Assembly: GCA_016839245.1 (NCBI GenBank)
Contig: JAEOUN010000078.1
Coordinates: forward strand, 1-64,000
DNA: 64,000 nt
Source of the DNA: Candidatus Thorarchaeota archaeon
Lineage (GTDB): Archaea; Asgardarchaeota; Thorarchaeia; Thorarchaeales; Thorarchaeaceae
Direction: 5' to 3'
Shown: piece after piece, positions 1 to 8,346 of the stretch
Layout of the letters: each line of letters begins with the position of its first letter
Numbering within the stretch: the first letter of the stretch is position 1
Program-made: the position numbers and the translations under genes
The notes under the pieces: model-generated
Seen by the model: the letters and a program-made list of their open reading frames with translations, nothing else
What the model was told of the DNA's origin: nothing
Database searches by the model: none

Positions 1-598
1 TCACTTTTTCTCCTTCAAGTATATCTTGAAGCATATCAGACTCTTTACCCTCTGTCTTCCGCTTGAAAAGAAATCCAGTTATTAGAGCGGTTAGAGCAAT
101 AGATGCTAAGACAATGGGCGTGGATTCGAAATAACTTCCTATGCTATAACCGATGAAAGCGCCTATAATTGTCACTGTAACCTTGCCTATAAAATAACTC
201 ACCAAGAATTTGGTTGCACTATATTTTGTAAGACCTACATATACAATCAAGGGATCGTCAGGGACAGGCGATGCAGCTGCGATAAAGAGAGCTAAGGCAC
301 CCCATTTCTCTACTCTCTTCTTTTCTGAATCTAAAGATGCAAGTCGTTCTTCTGATAGAATCAAGCGAGAACTACGAACTACATAATAATGGATAAGTTT
401 GGCACTGGTGGCAGATATTGCCACTATGGTGCCAACAAGAATAGGATCAAAAGACGGTAGCAATAACATTGCAGCTCCCGCAAGAACCATATTACTGGGA
501 CTTAGGAAAGGAATCATATTGATAATAAAACATACGATAAGAAGTCCAATGTATCCTTCTAGAATCATGTTAGTGATGAATAGGAATATGTCTTGCAT
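1..598 (-). CDS. VTT/DedA-family membrane protein (3' end beyond window)
   Basis: A minus-strand frame opens with ATG at 598 and stays open to base 1 (about 199 codons), so the C-terminus lies outside the window. The protein is strongly hydrophobic. It has an N-terminal membrane helix, a re-entrant-looking segment (IPFLSPSNMVLAGAAML), a short basic/acidic loop, then APASPVPDDP-like residues (seen as AAASPVPDDPLIVYVG) followed by two more helices. This layout is that of the SNARE-associated/VTT (DedA) family, membrane proteins linked to lipid scrambling or small-molecule transport. GGAG lies about 11 bases upstream of the start. The end is charged and probably cytosolic. The substrate cannot be inferred. 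Confidence 0.7.
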   Translation of the reverse strand, partial: MQDIFLFITNMILEGYIGLLIVCFIINMIPFLSPSNMVLAGAAMLLLPSFDPILVGTIVAISATSAKLIHYYVVRSSRLILSEERLASLDSEKKRVEKWGALALFIAAASPVPDDPLIVYVGLTKYSATKFLVSYFIGKVTVTIIGAFIGYSIGSYFESTPIVLASIALTALITGFLFKRKTEGKESDMLQDILEGEKV

Positions 599-646
599 GG
601 AATAAATGCTCCACATTTTGGCTTATGAAGAGATTGGATATTAAAA

Positions 647-1069
647 TTACTCAATGACTTTTTCAACTATTACTCGTTGTACTCCATCCAACACAGAGAG
701 CTGTGTTTCCAGCTCTTTAATATCAGAACTCAATTGAGAGGGATTGAAATAACATTCATAGAAGCAACGTGTTCCTCGAAGACAGACTCCTGTAGAGAAT
801 AGGAGATCTACTAAACCTGCTCTCTTGAAAATCTGCGATAGTTTTGTCAGAAAATCGTTGCTAAGCTTACCAATCTCTAAGCTGAGAAATAGCACTTCAT
901 CACTATCCAATGGAAAGATCTTGATAAGGCGATCTTTATGCACAAGTACCATTAGTCCTCTATCGGTTCCCATTGCAGATTTGAATGCACTAGGAAATTT
1001 AACAGATTCTCCAGTATCAAACACTAAAACTCTGCCAGCCGTGGCGCCATCGTAGGATTCTTCCGACAT
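647..1069 (-). CDS. Hypothetical protein, possible ACT-like fold
   Basis: A 140-residue soluble protein I do not recognise by name. The N-terminal half (about 10-70) is rich in beta-type segments. The C-terminal half contains a Cys-rich patch (GVCLRGTRCFYECYF, about 93-107) followed by a helix and a final strand (VLDGVQRVIVEKVIE). A strand-helix-strand ending in this way is reminiscent of an ACT or Lrp-type ligand-binding domain, but this is inference from pattern only. It lies 48 bases upstream of the VTT membrane protein on the same strand and could be co-transcribed with it. Confidence 0.6.
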   Translation of the reverse strand: MSEESYDGATAGRVLVFDTGESVKFPSAFKSAMGTDRGLMVLVHKDRLIKIFPLDSDEVLFLSLEIGKLSNDFLTKLSQIFKRAGLVDLLFSTGVCLRGTRCFYECYFNPSQLSSDIKELETQLSVLDGVQRVIVEKVIE

Positions 1070-1242
1070 CTAATCACCGTTCCTCGTTTTATCTTAGAAA
1101 CAAAATCCTTCGAATGTTGACAACCATAACTCGAATATAAAAGCATCTGGTGTTTTTGTCCACAGAGCTGAACCATCACCTATACTAAAAATGAATTGTG
1201 TGTACCTTTTCTAAGGTAAAATATACTACTTCTTGATGGAAA

Positions 1243-1503
1243 ATGAGAATTTCCGAAACTGAAAAAACATGGTTCTCAAGATTTCGTGATGTTTCAGATC
1301 TTAGAATCCAATTTCTTTGCGAATATCGACTATATCTTCGTCAGCATATAGACGAGGAGAGGACAAAGGCAAGTGTAGAAGGAGAGCGACTTCATTCCAA
1401 ATTCACGAATGAGTATCAGGATAGGATACCTAAGAAATCTATCATACCATTAATTATCATTATCATAACAATTGTAGTCGGTCTTCTTTGGATTCTGTGG
1501 TGA
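1243..1503 (+). CDS. N-terminal half of a split, membrane-anchored Cas4-like protein
   Basis: An 86-residue protein. Residues 16-33 (VSDLRIQFLCEYRLYLRQ) match the start of Cas4/Dna2-type PD-(D/E)XK nucleases, where a single N-terminal cysteine (here C26) is the first ligand of the Fe-S cluster. GERLH (H51) matches the conserved GxxxH helix of the same family. The remaining nuclease motifs are absent here; instead the protein ends in one membrane helix (about residues 66-86, run of Ile/Val/Leu/Trp). The missing motifs lie in the next gene, 4 bases downstream, which begins with a membrane helix. An AAATATA element at 1218-1224 suggests a very short or absent leader. The family assignment of this half rests on the pairing. 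Confidence 0.65.
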   Translation: MRISETEKTWFSRFRDVSDLRIQFLCEYRLYLRQHIDEERTKASVEGERLHSKFTNEYQDRIPKKSIIPLIIIIITIVVGLLWILW

Positions 1504-1507
1504 GGAT

Positions 1508-2164
1508 ATGGATCCAATTCTTAATCTTCTTCTTTTCATTACACTTCTCAGTAGTATCTTATTAGTCGCACTATTTAGATTCGAGTCGACAGGAATATCC
1601 GGAAAAGTAAGGAGAGCTAATGCTGCACCATGGGATCTACACGAGTTTCTTCTTCTTAATCCAAGTAAAGGAAAGTATAATGAATACTATAGATTCAATG
1701 AAGAAACCGTTAGGTCGCATACCCACCGATTCTTGGGAAGATTTGATACAGCAATATTACACTGGGAGAAATCGCCAATTCTTGATGCCATGGTTGAAAG
1801 AAAATTCCCAGTAAACAATCTTCCAGAAAGAGTTAAGGAAGAAGACATTTTTCAAGCCGGTCTTTATACATTAGCCTTGGCAGAATCAGGAGTTTCATGC
1901 AGTGAAACTCAGCTGGCCATAATATACTGCCTGCAGGACACTGCAAAGAGATGTTTGAGTAAAAAATCTCCAATTAATTGCTGGAGTTGTCCAGAAGGAA
2001 AGAAATTTCACAGAAAATATAATGAGAAGATTGTACGGAAACAACTTAAACGCCTAGATGAAGTCTGGTATAATAAGCGAAAACCAAAACCATCGCCAAG
2101 TCCACAAACCTGTGGGACTTGTCCATATGGTAGAAACGGAAAGTGCAATTATTCAGAAATCTAG
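1508..2164 (+). CDS. C-terminal half of a split, membrane-anchored Cas4-like nuclease
   Basis: A 218-residue protein. An N-terminal membrane helix (about 3-24) is followed by a soluble domain with Cas4/RecB-type nuclease motifs in the right order: an Asp in LGRFDTAI (about 78), the E-x-K pair in VERKFP (about 96-98), the Q-x3-Y pair in FQAGLYTLAL, then the C-terminal cysteines CGTCPY...KC (about 202-213). These three Cys plus the Cys of the upstream protein would make the usual four-cysteine Fe-S site. Extra cysteines occur around residues 152-162. The ATG lies 4 bases after the upstream stop, with GAGG overlapping that stop, so translation is probably coupled. No cas1/cas2 or CRISPR array is nearby. 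Confidence 0.7.
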   Translation: MDPILNLLLFITLLSSILLVALFRFESTGISGKVRRANAAPWDLHEFLLLNPSKGKYNEYYRFNEETVRSHTHRFLGRFDTAILHWEKSPILDAMVERKFPVNNLPERVKEEDIFQAGLYTLALAESGVSCSETQLAIIYCLQDTAKRCLSKKSPINCWSCPEGKKFHRKYNEKIVRKQLKRLDEVWYNKRKPKPSPSPQTCGTCPYGRNGKCNYSEI

Positions 2165-2216
2165 TCTTCAGACAAAACACAGACCTTTATACGTATTAAA
2201 ATGGAGATAGTGTATC

Positions 2217-2636
2217 ATGGTTCATGGATTGACCAGACTCCTGACACAGGTAATGAGTGCGAAGAGAGACCTCAAACAGGTCTACTATACTCGAAAGAAT
2301 AAAGAGTCAAAGTTAGATGTGAAGGAACTCGTCGCAGCAACAATTGCTATTCAGAAATTATTAGAAGACATATCCGATCAAGAAAGAAAGAATCGTATTG
2401 CAAAAAAGATGTTGCAAGATAGAAAAGCAGAACTCACACTTCAACGCTGGTCTACAGGTCTCCCAACTCGTGTGAAAGATTTTGTTGATAAATCAAAGGA
2501 CCTTGAACAACAGCATCTTAGAAAATATCAACAAGCCTTACTTCAATACATTGAAGGAATAGGAACTGAATTAGCTAAATGGATTGAAGATATTGTAACG
2601 GTTACTGAAATCCCTCACATTCCGAGAGAAAAATAA
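2217..2636 (+). CDS. Hypothetical coiled-coil protein
   Basis: A 139-residue, highly charged, Lys/Glu/Gln-rich protein with no membrane helix or signal peptide. Nearly the whole length is predicted helical, with a heptad-like pattern around residues 40-80 and 90-125. I recognise no family. A TTTATACG element at about 2186-2193 sits the expected distance before the ATG for a leaderless transcript, separating it from the Cas4-like pair upstream. It converges with the release-factor gene, leaving 9 bases between the stop codons. Confidence 0.6.
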   Translation: MVHGLTRLLTQVMSAKRDLKQVYYTRKNKESKLDVKELVAATIAIQKLLEDISDQERKNRIAKKMLQDRKAELTLQRWSTGLPTRVKDFVDKSKDLEQQHLRKYQQALLQYIEGIGTELAKWIEDIVTVTEIPHIPREK

Positions 2637-2645
2637 GTCATATTT

Positions 2646-3725
2646 TTACCAACGTAAACGTGCAGCTATTCCACCAAAAGATTTCAGCTGAGCTCCCGAT
2701 TCAGTCTGATTTGAGAAAACCAATATATCAGATCCATATTCTGCGGCATCATCATAGATAGAATCCATTTGATCAGCAAGGTCCTCTGTTATCAACATAG
2801 TCTCAACACGACCCAGTTTAAGGGCTTCAAGGACTTCTTTCTTTCCATAAGTGACCGTATTGAGTCCTTTCATTAGGTCACTCATGAAATTGTCCCATGC
2901 TTGTCGTTCAGCATAGATCTCTGTTTCCTTCAGAATTCTAGAAGCTTCTTTCATGGCTTGAAATAGGCCTGTTTCATCAATGACGCTTACAGGGATGATT
3001 GTTTCTGCAATTTTCTCTCGAATCCGATAATCAAGGTCACCCTTGTCCAGAAATTCCATACAACGAATTGTATTTCCTCCAAGTATAATTGCATCAACAT
3101 TCTGAATATTATCGAGGAGTAAATCACTAAGCAATTTACTCACATGTCTGAAGAACTCCACAATCTTTTCTTCTCTGATTCTAAGGTACCGCTTAGCACT
3201 CTGACCACCTGCACGAGTCTTCCCGATTATATAGAAATCTTCATCACGAACGAGTTCCATATGTTTCCCACGGAGATAACCAATTGTAACCTTGCCACCC
3301 TCTAAGAGTACAATCACAATCAGACTCTTTGGTTCGGTCATGCTTTCAAGTTCTTCTGTCACGAATTCTCTACCACATTGATAGATGAATTGCGAAACCG
3401 GTGAAGGAGGGATAACAATCTCACGAATTTCCTTACCTATTCCACCTTCTTCCTCGATTCCAAAGAAGAATGCAAGACCATTCTCAGGAATCTCTTTTAT
3501 TTTGGTAAGCTCGCTCAGAATAGCGGTTAGATTATCAGCAACATTTTTTCGATTGGTCTTACTCTTGATGTTATCAACTCCAGCAAGTTCTGTTTTAACG
3601 AAGTTTATAACATCTGTGAGGTTTTTTGTTGGGGGTATGTAAATAGTTGTGAAAGAACTATGGCGTCCCTTGTGAGCTTTCAGTTGCTCAATTTTACGTT
3701 TCAGTCTTTGACGCGAAACTGACAT
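2646..3725 (-). CDS. prf1: Peptide chain release factor aRF1
   Basis: A class-I archaeal/eukaryotic translation release factor: it reads stop codons in the ribosomal A site and triggers peptide release. All decisive motifs are visible: NIKS (in DNIKSKTNRKN) and YxCxxxF (YQCGREF) for stop recognition in domain 1, and GGQ (RAGGQSAKRY) for hydrolysis in domain 2. The end of domain 3 (FSNQTESGAQLKSFGGIAARLRW) is typical. The start chosen is ATG 3725, preceded by GGTGA; ATG 3737 and GTG 3755 are upstream alternatives. At about 359 residues it is shorter than the usual roughly 410, because the domain-3 minidomain with its Cys pairs appears to be missing between ITEDL and the final strands. Confidence 0.92.
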   Translation of the reverse strand: MSVSRQRLKRKIEQLKAHKGRHSSFTTIYIPPTKNLTDVINFVKTELAGVDNIKSKTNRKNVADNLTAILSELTKIKEIPENGLAFFFGIEEEGGIGKEIREIVIPPSPVSQFIYQCGREFVTEELESMTEPKSLIVIVLLEGGKVTIGYLRGKHMELVRDEDFYIIGKTRAGGQSAKRYLRIREEKIVEFFRHVSKLLSDLLLDNIQNVDAIILGGNTIRCMEFLDKGDLDYRIREKIAETIIPVSVIDETGLFQAMKEASRILKETEIYAERQAWDNFMSDLMKGLNTVTYGKKEVLEALKLGRVETMLITEDLADQMDSIYDDAAEYGSDILVFSNQTESGAQLKSFGGIAARLRW

Positions 3726-3774
3726 GTTCTTCACCATACTGTTGTTAATAATCACTGATTTCGTAAAAATCAGA

Positions 3775-3791
3775 GGCAGTAATTTACTGCC
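3775..3791. promoter_or_regulatory. Perfect 17-nt palindrome upstream of aRF1
   Basis: GGCAGTAA-T-TTACTGCC, 8-base arms around one base. It lies 50 bases before the chosen aRF1 start. A minus-strand TTAAAATAC element around 3812-3820 would place transcription initiation close to the palindrome, so it may be an operator or form a hairpin at the mRNA 5' end. Function is inferred from placement only. Confidence 0.4.
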
Positions 3792-4017
3792 AGATGGACG
3801 GCGTTATTGGATGTATTTTAACATTATGTCATAGCAATTGTTGCTGCCGACGGTAGATTAAAAAGGAGAATTAAGCAGTGTGAAGTTCAAGCAGGTGAAG
3901 GACGGATGGATAACCGCCAATTTACAAAACTTTAGTAATGGGAATCCTCTATAGCTTTTCTAGTGTATATGCGGTACATCTGCTTCAACAACCAGATTCA
4001 GGAGTTTTGTGTGATAA

Positions 4018-5526
4018 ATGAGTGAACAGCTGACAGAAGGAGAGAGAACGATCCTAAAGGGTCTCATAGACTTGGGAAAAAAGAGCCTATCAAGTGAAAT
4101 TGCTAAAATCACAAGACAGAATGATGAAAGAGTAATCTCTATCCTCAATTCTCTTGCAGGCAGAGGGATTGTAAAGCTTGAAACAAAGGAAATCGTTTCC
4201 TTTGCATTAACAGAGGAAGGCAATGAATATGCCAGGCAAGGGCTTCCTGAAAACAGATTGTTTATTGCACTATTAGAGTTGGGTGGTACTGCACCTTTTG
4301 ATGCTGCCGTTGCTAAATCGGAGATATCACCAGAGGTAAAAGGAATTGCTATGAATTGGGCGAAACGTAATGGATGGGTGACAATTTCCAAAGAAAGCGG
4401 TACTACTATACTATCTGCTGTTAACAAAAATATTGACTCACCTTTGAAAAAAGCTCTGGATCTCCTTTCAAACAGACAAGACATCAAGAATCAAATAGAA
4501 GATTCAGTTGTACAACAGCTGATTGAAAGAAAATTAGTAAATGAGATTGTTACAAAAATTGTTGAAGCAGAAATATCCCAAGAGTACATTGGAAAAGCCC
4601 GCGAGTTGCTAACCGAATCTTCGGGAGAGATTGGAGACCTAACTCCAGAGATACTTGCAAATGGATCGTGGAAAGGAAAATCCTTCAGGTCTTACAATGT
4701 CGAAATAGAACCAGAATATGTCAACTATGGAAAGAAACATCCCTATGCGGAGTTCAACGATTGGCTTCGTGAAATAATGATAGGTCTGGGATTCACAGAA
4801 TGGTTTGGACCATATGTTGAAACTGAATTCTGGGGACATGATACACTATTTGTTCCGCAAGATCATGTGGCTCGTGAAGTACAGGATCAATTCAGGGTTG
4901 CTGCACCATTTAATCACGGACATATTCTAGATAAAAAATACTATGAATCTGTGAAAAGGATTCATGAGAATGGTGGAGATACTGGATCAAAGGGTTGGGA
5001 CTGGCCTTATAGTAAAGAGATTGCTTCAAGACTCTGTCTTAGACCTCATACTACACCAGTTTCCATGAGATATCTTTACGAACATAGAGAGAGCCCACAA
5101 AAGATGTTCATTATTGATCGCAATTTTAGATCGGAAACTCTTAGCGCAACTCATGCTCAAGAATTCGATCAATGCGAAGGTATCATTATGGACAAGGAAT
5201 TGACCCTTAGAAACCTTCTTGGGTATCTCACAACTATCTGTAATGCAGTAGGAATTGAAAAACTGAAATTCAAACCAGGTCAATTCCCATTCACTGAACC
5301 CAGTGTTGAAACCTTTGGAAAACATGAGAAGCTTGGATGGATAGAGCTTGGAGGGTCGGGCATGTTCAGACCTGAAGTCATCCGCCCTCTTGGTATCAAG
5401 GATACTGTCCTTGCTTGGGGGTTGGGCGGAGGACGATTATACATGGCCGCTATGGGAATCAATGACATCAGAGACCTCTTTTCGCAGGATCTGAATTGGC
5501 TTCGGAGGAGCTATTTTGTGAGGTAG
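4018..5526 (+). CDS. pheS: Phenylalanine-tRNA ligase alpha subunit
   Basis: A 502-residue class-II aminoacyl-tRNA synthetase subunit carrying the catalytic core that charges tRNA-Phe. The N-terminal 200 residues hold winged-helix modules (for example ITRQNDERVISILNSLAGRG) as in archaeal/eukaryotic rather than bacterial PheS. Class-II signatures follow: motif 2 region (LRPHTTPVSMRYL), then PFTEPSVETF and the glycine-rich motif 3 (LAWGLGGGRLYM). Length fits the archaeal family. The stop abuts pheT, and the two form an operon coding for the alpha2beta2 enzyme. The preceding 260 bases hold only promoter-like AT-rich sequence shared with the divergent release-factor gene. Confidence 0.97.
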   Translation: MSEQLTEGERTILKGLIDLGKKSLSSEIAKITRQNDERVISILNSLAGRGIVKLETKEIVSFALTEEGNEYARQGLPENRLFIALLELGGTAPFDAAVAKSEISPEVKGIAMNWAKRNGWVTISKESGTTILSAVNKNIDSPLKKALDLLSNRQDIKNQIEDSVVQQLIERKLVNEIVTKIVEAEISQEYIGKARELLTESSGEIGDLTPEILANGSWKGKSFRSYNVEIEPEYVNYGKKHPYAEFNDWLREIMIGLGFTEWFGPYVETEFWGHDTLFVPQDHVAREVQDQFRVAAPFNHGHILDKKYYESVKRIHENGGDTGSKGWDWPYSKEIASRLCLRPHTTPVSMRYLYEHRESPQKMFIIDRNFRSETLSATHAQEFDQCEGIIMDKELTLRNLLGYLTTICNAVGIEKLKFKPGQFPFTEPSVETFGKHEKLGWIELGGSGMFRPEVIRPLGIKDTVLAWGLGGGRLYMAAMGINDIRDLFSQDLNWLRRSYFVR

Positions 5527-5535
5527 GTGAACAAC

Positions 5536-7224
5536 ATGATAGTAGAATGTAGAATCGATGATCTTCTCTCATTAATAGGTAAGAAACTCACACTGGAAAA
5601 ATTAGAGGCAACTCTATTTCTCATTAAAGCAGAAGTTGAGAAGGTTGAAGGTAATATTATAGAGATTGAAGTAAATCCAGATCGACAGGATATGTTGTCT
5701 ACGGAAGGTATCGCAAGAGCGGTTCGATCATTTCTTGGCCTTGATATAGGACTCAAAAAATATCCAATTAAGAAGTCAGGTAAAAAAATCATAGTTGAAC
5801 CAGGACTTTCAAAGATTAGGCCATTCATCTGTTGCTCTATTCTCAAGGGAATCAAGTCAAATGATGAACTGGTAAAGGATTACATGCACCTCCAAGAAGC
5901 ACTCACCTCAACGCACGGGAGAAACAGAAGCAAAGCTAGCATAGGCCTCTATGTTTATGATGAAATAGAGTTTCCTGTCAAGTATGGTCCTGAAAAACCA
6001 GAAAAGATCAAATTTGCACCGCTGGGTCATGATGAAGAAATGGATGGTCCGACTATAATAGAAGAACATGAGAAGGGACTTGAATTCGGACACATCATTG
6101 CTCATCATAAAAAATGGCCATTACTCTATGATTCCAAGGGACAAATCCTAAGCCTCCCACCAATCATCAATAGTAACGATTTGGGCCGCGTGACGACTGA
6201 TACCAAGAACCTGTTTGTCGAAGTAACTGGGACGCATCTTCTCACAGTCCACCAAGCGTTAAACATCATTACAACATCTCTTGCTGAAAGAGGAGCCACA
6301 ATAGAGTCAGTAACAGTTGAGTATCCTGATGGCATGACTGAAGAGACACCAAATTTGACACCAGAAGAGATGATAATCAGTATTGATGAGATCAATAGAA
6401 TACTCGGTCTAGAATTAGATGATATGAAAATCATCCAATCTCTAAAGCAAATGGGATATGGAGCAAAACCAGCGAAGGGTAAACACATTCAAATCCAAAT
6501 TCCAAAATACAGAATGGATATTTTGCATGCAATGGACATCATTGAAGATATCGCCATTGGATATGGTTTTGACAAGATCAAACCTTCAATGCCACATACT
6601 ATGACGACTGGAAAATCGAGTCATGTTACAAGGTTGAAGAATAAGACTAGAGATATCATGATAGGAATGGGATATCTAGAAACAATGAATTACATTATGA
6701 CCTCACCTGAGATACTTGGCGAAAAAATGAATCGCAGTAATCTGATGGTTTCTACAAGTAATCCGAAGAGCCGCAACTATTCAGTTCTCAGAAATTCACT
6801 CCTCCCTGTTCTCCTAAACTTCGCGGCACAGAACCAGCATTCTGATTATCCTCAGAAGATTTTCGAAGTTGGTGATATTATCATTCCTAATGAAGAACGT
6901 GAAACTATGGTTGACCAGATACCCTCAGTGTGCGGTCTCTCAATTGCTGTAAAAGTCAATATTACAGAACTCATGACAGAAATCGGATTTCTGTTGAGAA
7001 ATCTCGGATTGGATACACAGTTTGAATTCAAAGCTGTTAAAACCGCTGATTACATTGATGGCAGATCCGCAAACATTGTTGTTAATGGTAAGGTCTATGG
7101 CACCCTTGGGGAAGTTACTCCGAAGATATTATCTAATTTCGAACTAGGATATCCAGTGGTTGCTTTCGAGATTTTTCTCCCACGAGATGGAAATTGGATT
7201 GGTGAAACGGTTCAAATAAAATGA
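5536..7224 (+). CDS. pheT: Phenylalanine-tRNA ligase beta subunit
   Basis: The partner of PheS, about 562 residues, the compact archaeal form that lacks the bacterial tRNA-binding OB extension. The N-terminus (VECRIDDLLSLIGKKLT) is typical. The middle contains the B3/B4 editing region (SKASIGLYVYDEI, LPPIINSNDLGRV), then B5 (QSLKQMGYGAKP, PKYRMDILHAMDIIEDIAIGYG), and the C-terminal catalytic-like domain (VLRNSLLPVLLNF, FEVGDI). ATG 5536 was preferred because GGTGA sits 5 bases upstream; GTG 5527 directly after the pheS stop is the alternative. Co-transcription with pheS is almost certain. Confidence 0.96.
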   Translation: MIVECRIDDLLSLIGKKLTLEKLEATLFLIKAEVEKVEGNIIEIEVNPDRQDMLSTEGIARAVRSFLGLDIGLKKYPIKKSGKKIIVEPGLSKIRPFICCSILKGIKSNDELVKDYMHLQEALTSTHGRNRSKASIGLYVYDEIEFPVKYGPEKPEKIKFAPLGHDEEMDGPTIIEEHEKGLEFGHIIAHHKKWPLLYDSKGQILSLPPIINSNDLGRVTTDTKNLFVEVTGTHLLTVHQALNIITTSLAERGATIESVTVEYPDGMTEETPNLTPEEMIISIDEINRILGLELDDMKIIQSLKQMGYGAKPAKGKHIQIQIPKYRMDILHAMDIIEDIAIGYGFDKIKPSMPHTMTTGKSSHVTRLKNKTRDIMIGMGYLETMNYIMTSPEILGEKMNRSNLMVSTSNPKSRNYSVLRNSLLPVLLNFAAQNQHSDYPQKIFEVGDIIIPNEERETMVDQIPSVCGLSIAVKVNITELMTEIGFLLRNLGLDTQFEFKAVKTADYIDGRSANIVVNGKVYGTLGEVTPKILSNFELGYPVVAFEIFLPRDGNWIGETVQIK

Positions 7225-7294
7225 ATTTTCCCTCCGAAGAAAAGATATAAGCATCAGTCAGGGAAGAGTCTGTTGTTAGACGTATTCCTGATTG

Positions 7295-7309
7295 TTGGAG
7301 GTTCTCCAA
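7295..7309 (+). promoter_or_regulatory. Hairpin enclosing the ribosome binding site of the first GTPase gene
   Basis: TTGGAG-GTT-CTCCAA forms a 6-bp stem with a 3-base loop, ending 1 base before ATG 7311. The Shine-Dalgarno GGAGGT occupies the 3' part of the left arm and the loop, so folding would hide it. A TATA-like AAGATATAAG at about 7243-7250 makes this part of the mRNA leader. Confidence 0.35.
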
Positions 7310-7310
7310 A

Positions 7311-7919
7311 ATGGCTGAACGAAATAATACTACTGGCGTACAACAAGAATCAGTTAACTCAAATGAATTTGATGGATACAAGTTCAGAGTAGTCTTACTT
7401 GGAGAAGCGACAGTTGGGAAGACATCACTTCTTAGAAGATATACTGAGAATGTATTTGATGAGGAGTATAAGCAGACCCTAGGGACAACCTTTGCCAATC
7501 GAGACATAAATGTAAAAGACAAAGAGGGAAATACTAGGACAGTACGTTTATCGATTTGGGACATGGGAGGTCAGAGCACTTATCGAGAACTCCGACGACA
7601 ATATATGAAGGGTGCCTCAGCATCAATAATTGTTTATGATGTTACACGACCGGAGAGTTTTATGGCGATGAATAACTGGTTTGAGTCTTTCAAAGAAGTG
7701 TGTCCTGATGCACCTGCGTTTATCTGTGCTAACAAGATTGACCTTGCAGACAAGCGGATGGTTCCAAAAGAGCCGGGCATAATGCTTCGTGATTGGTTCC
7801 AATCAGAATACTATGAAACATCGGCAAAGAATGGAACAGCAGTAATAGACGTTTTTACTCGCTGCGCAGAAGTAGTTCTTCAAAAGGCTCTAGATGAAGC
7901 AAAAAGCCCTATGGCATGA
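7311..7919 (+). CDS. Ras/Rab-like small GTPase
   Basis: A 202-residue Ras-superfamily GTPase. All G boxes are present: G1 GEATVGKTS (31-39), the switch-I Thr in GTTF (about 59-62), G3 WDMGGQ (83-88), G4 NKID (141-144) and G5 ETSAK (169-173). The WDxxGQ form with TYRELRRQYMKGA is that of Rab/Ras-type, not Arf-type, proteins. The residue equivalent to Ras Q61 is kept, so it should hydrolyse GTP. There is a 22-residue N-terminal tail and no C-terminal cysteine for prenylation, so any membrane attachment must use a partner. A CBS-domain gene follows after 10 bases, suggesting an operon. Such GTPases are greatly expanded in Asgard archaea. Confidence 0.95.
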   Translation: MAERNNTTGVQQESVNSNEFDGYKFRVVLLGEATVGKTSLLRRYTENVFDEEYKQTLGTTFANRDINVKDKEGNTRTVRLSIWDMGGQSTYRELRRQYMKGASASIIVYDVTRPESFMAMNNWFESFKEVCPDAPAFICANKIDLADKRMVPKEPGIMLRDWFQSEYYETSAKNGTAVIDVFTRCAEVVLQKALDEAKSPMA

Positions 7920-7929
7920 GGCGAAGTAA

Positions 7930-8346
7930 TTGCAAGTTAAAGATTTCATGACATCAATCATAATAACTGCTGAAGCTGACATGCCGGTTCCAGACGCAGC
8001 TCGTTTAATGGCAGCTGATGATGTTGGAAGTCTAGTTGTAACTAGAGGAGAAGTACTTGTTGGATTAGTGACAAGAAAGGAAATTATCTCTGCTCAATTA
8101 TTCTCTGAAGAATCATATTACTCCTTGACACTTGAAGACATTATTCTCACACCAGTTATCACAATTGGTCCTGAAGCCGATCTTGGCCAGGTTGTAAGCC
8201 TAATGAATCATTCAGGAAGACAACACATTCCTGTTATTCAAGGAGAAGAAATTATCGGAATTGTTACTGCTACAGATGTCATTCGAGTTTTGGCAACAGT
8301 AAAGCTGATTGCAAATGGGAGATCTTTAGAAGACTCTGATGATTAA
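7930..8346 (+). CDS. CBS-domain pair protein
   Basis: A 138-residue protein made almost entirely of two CBS motifs, the module that binds adenosine nucleotides and acts as an energy or ligand sensor. Repeat 1 runs from VKDFMTS to LVGLVTRKEI, and repeat 2 from LEDIILTPVITI through GRQHIPVIQGEEIIGIVTATDVI. The start is TTG 7930, giving the usual QVKDFM beginning directly at the first repeat. Ten bases separate it from the upstream small GTPase and it probably shares its mRNA; no effector domain is attached. Its stop overlaps by 4 bases the stop of the convergent coiled-coil gene. Confidence 0.88.
   Translation: MQVKDFMTSIIITAEADMPVPDAARLMAADDVGSLVVTRGEVLVGLVTRKEIISAQLFSEESYYSLTLEDIILTPVITIGPEADLGQVVSLMNHSGRQHIPVIQGEEIIGIVTATDVIRVLATVKLIANGRSLEDSDD

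Noticed and set aside
399..605. 68-codon plus-strand frame
   Set aside because: Antisense to the VTT membrane protein, whose frame gives a coherent multi-helix protein.
1495..1510. Sequencing frameshift joining the two Cas4-like genes
   Set aside because: Each half has its own membrane helix at the junction and the second has GAGG and ATG in place, so a real split looks more likely; still listed as a test.
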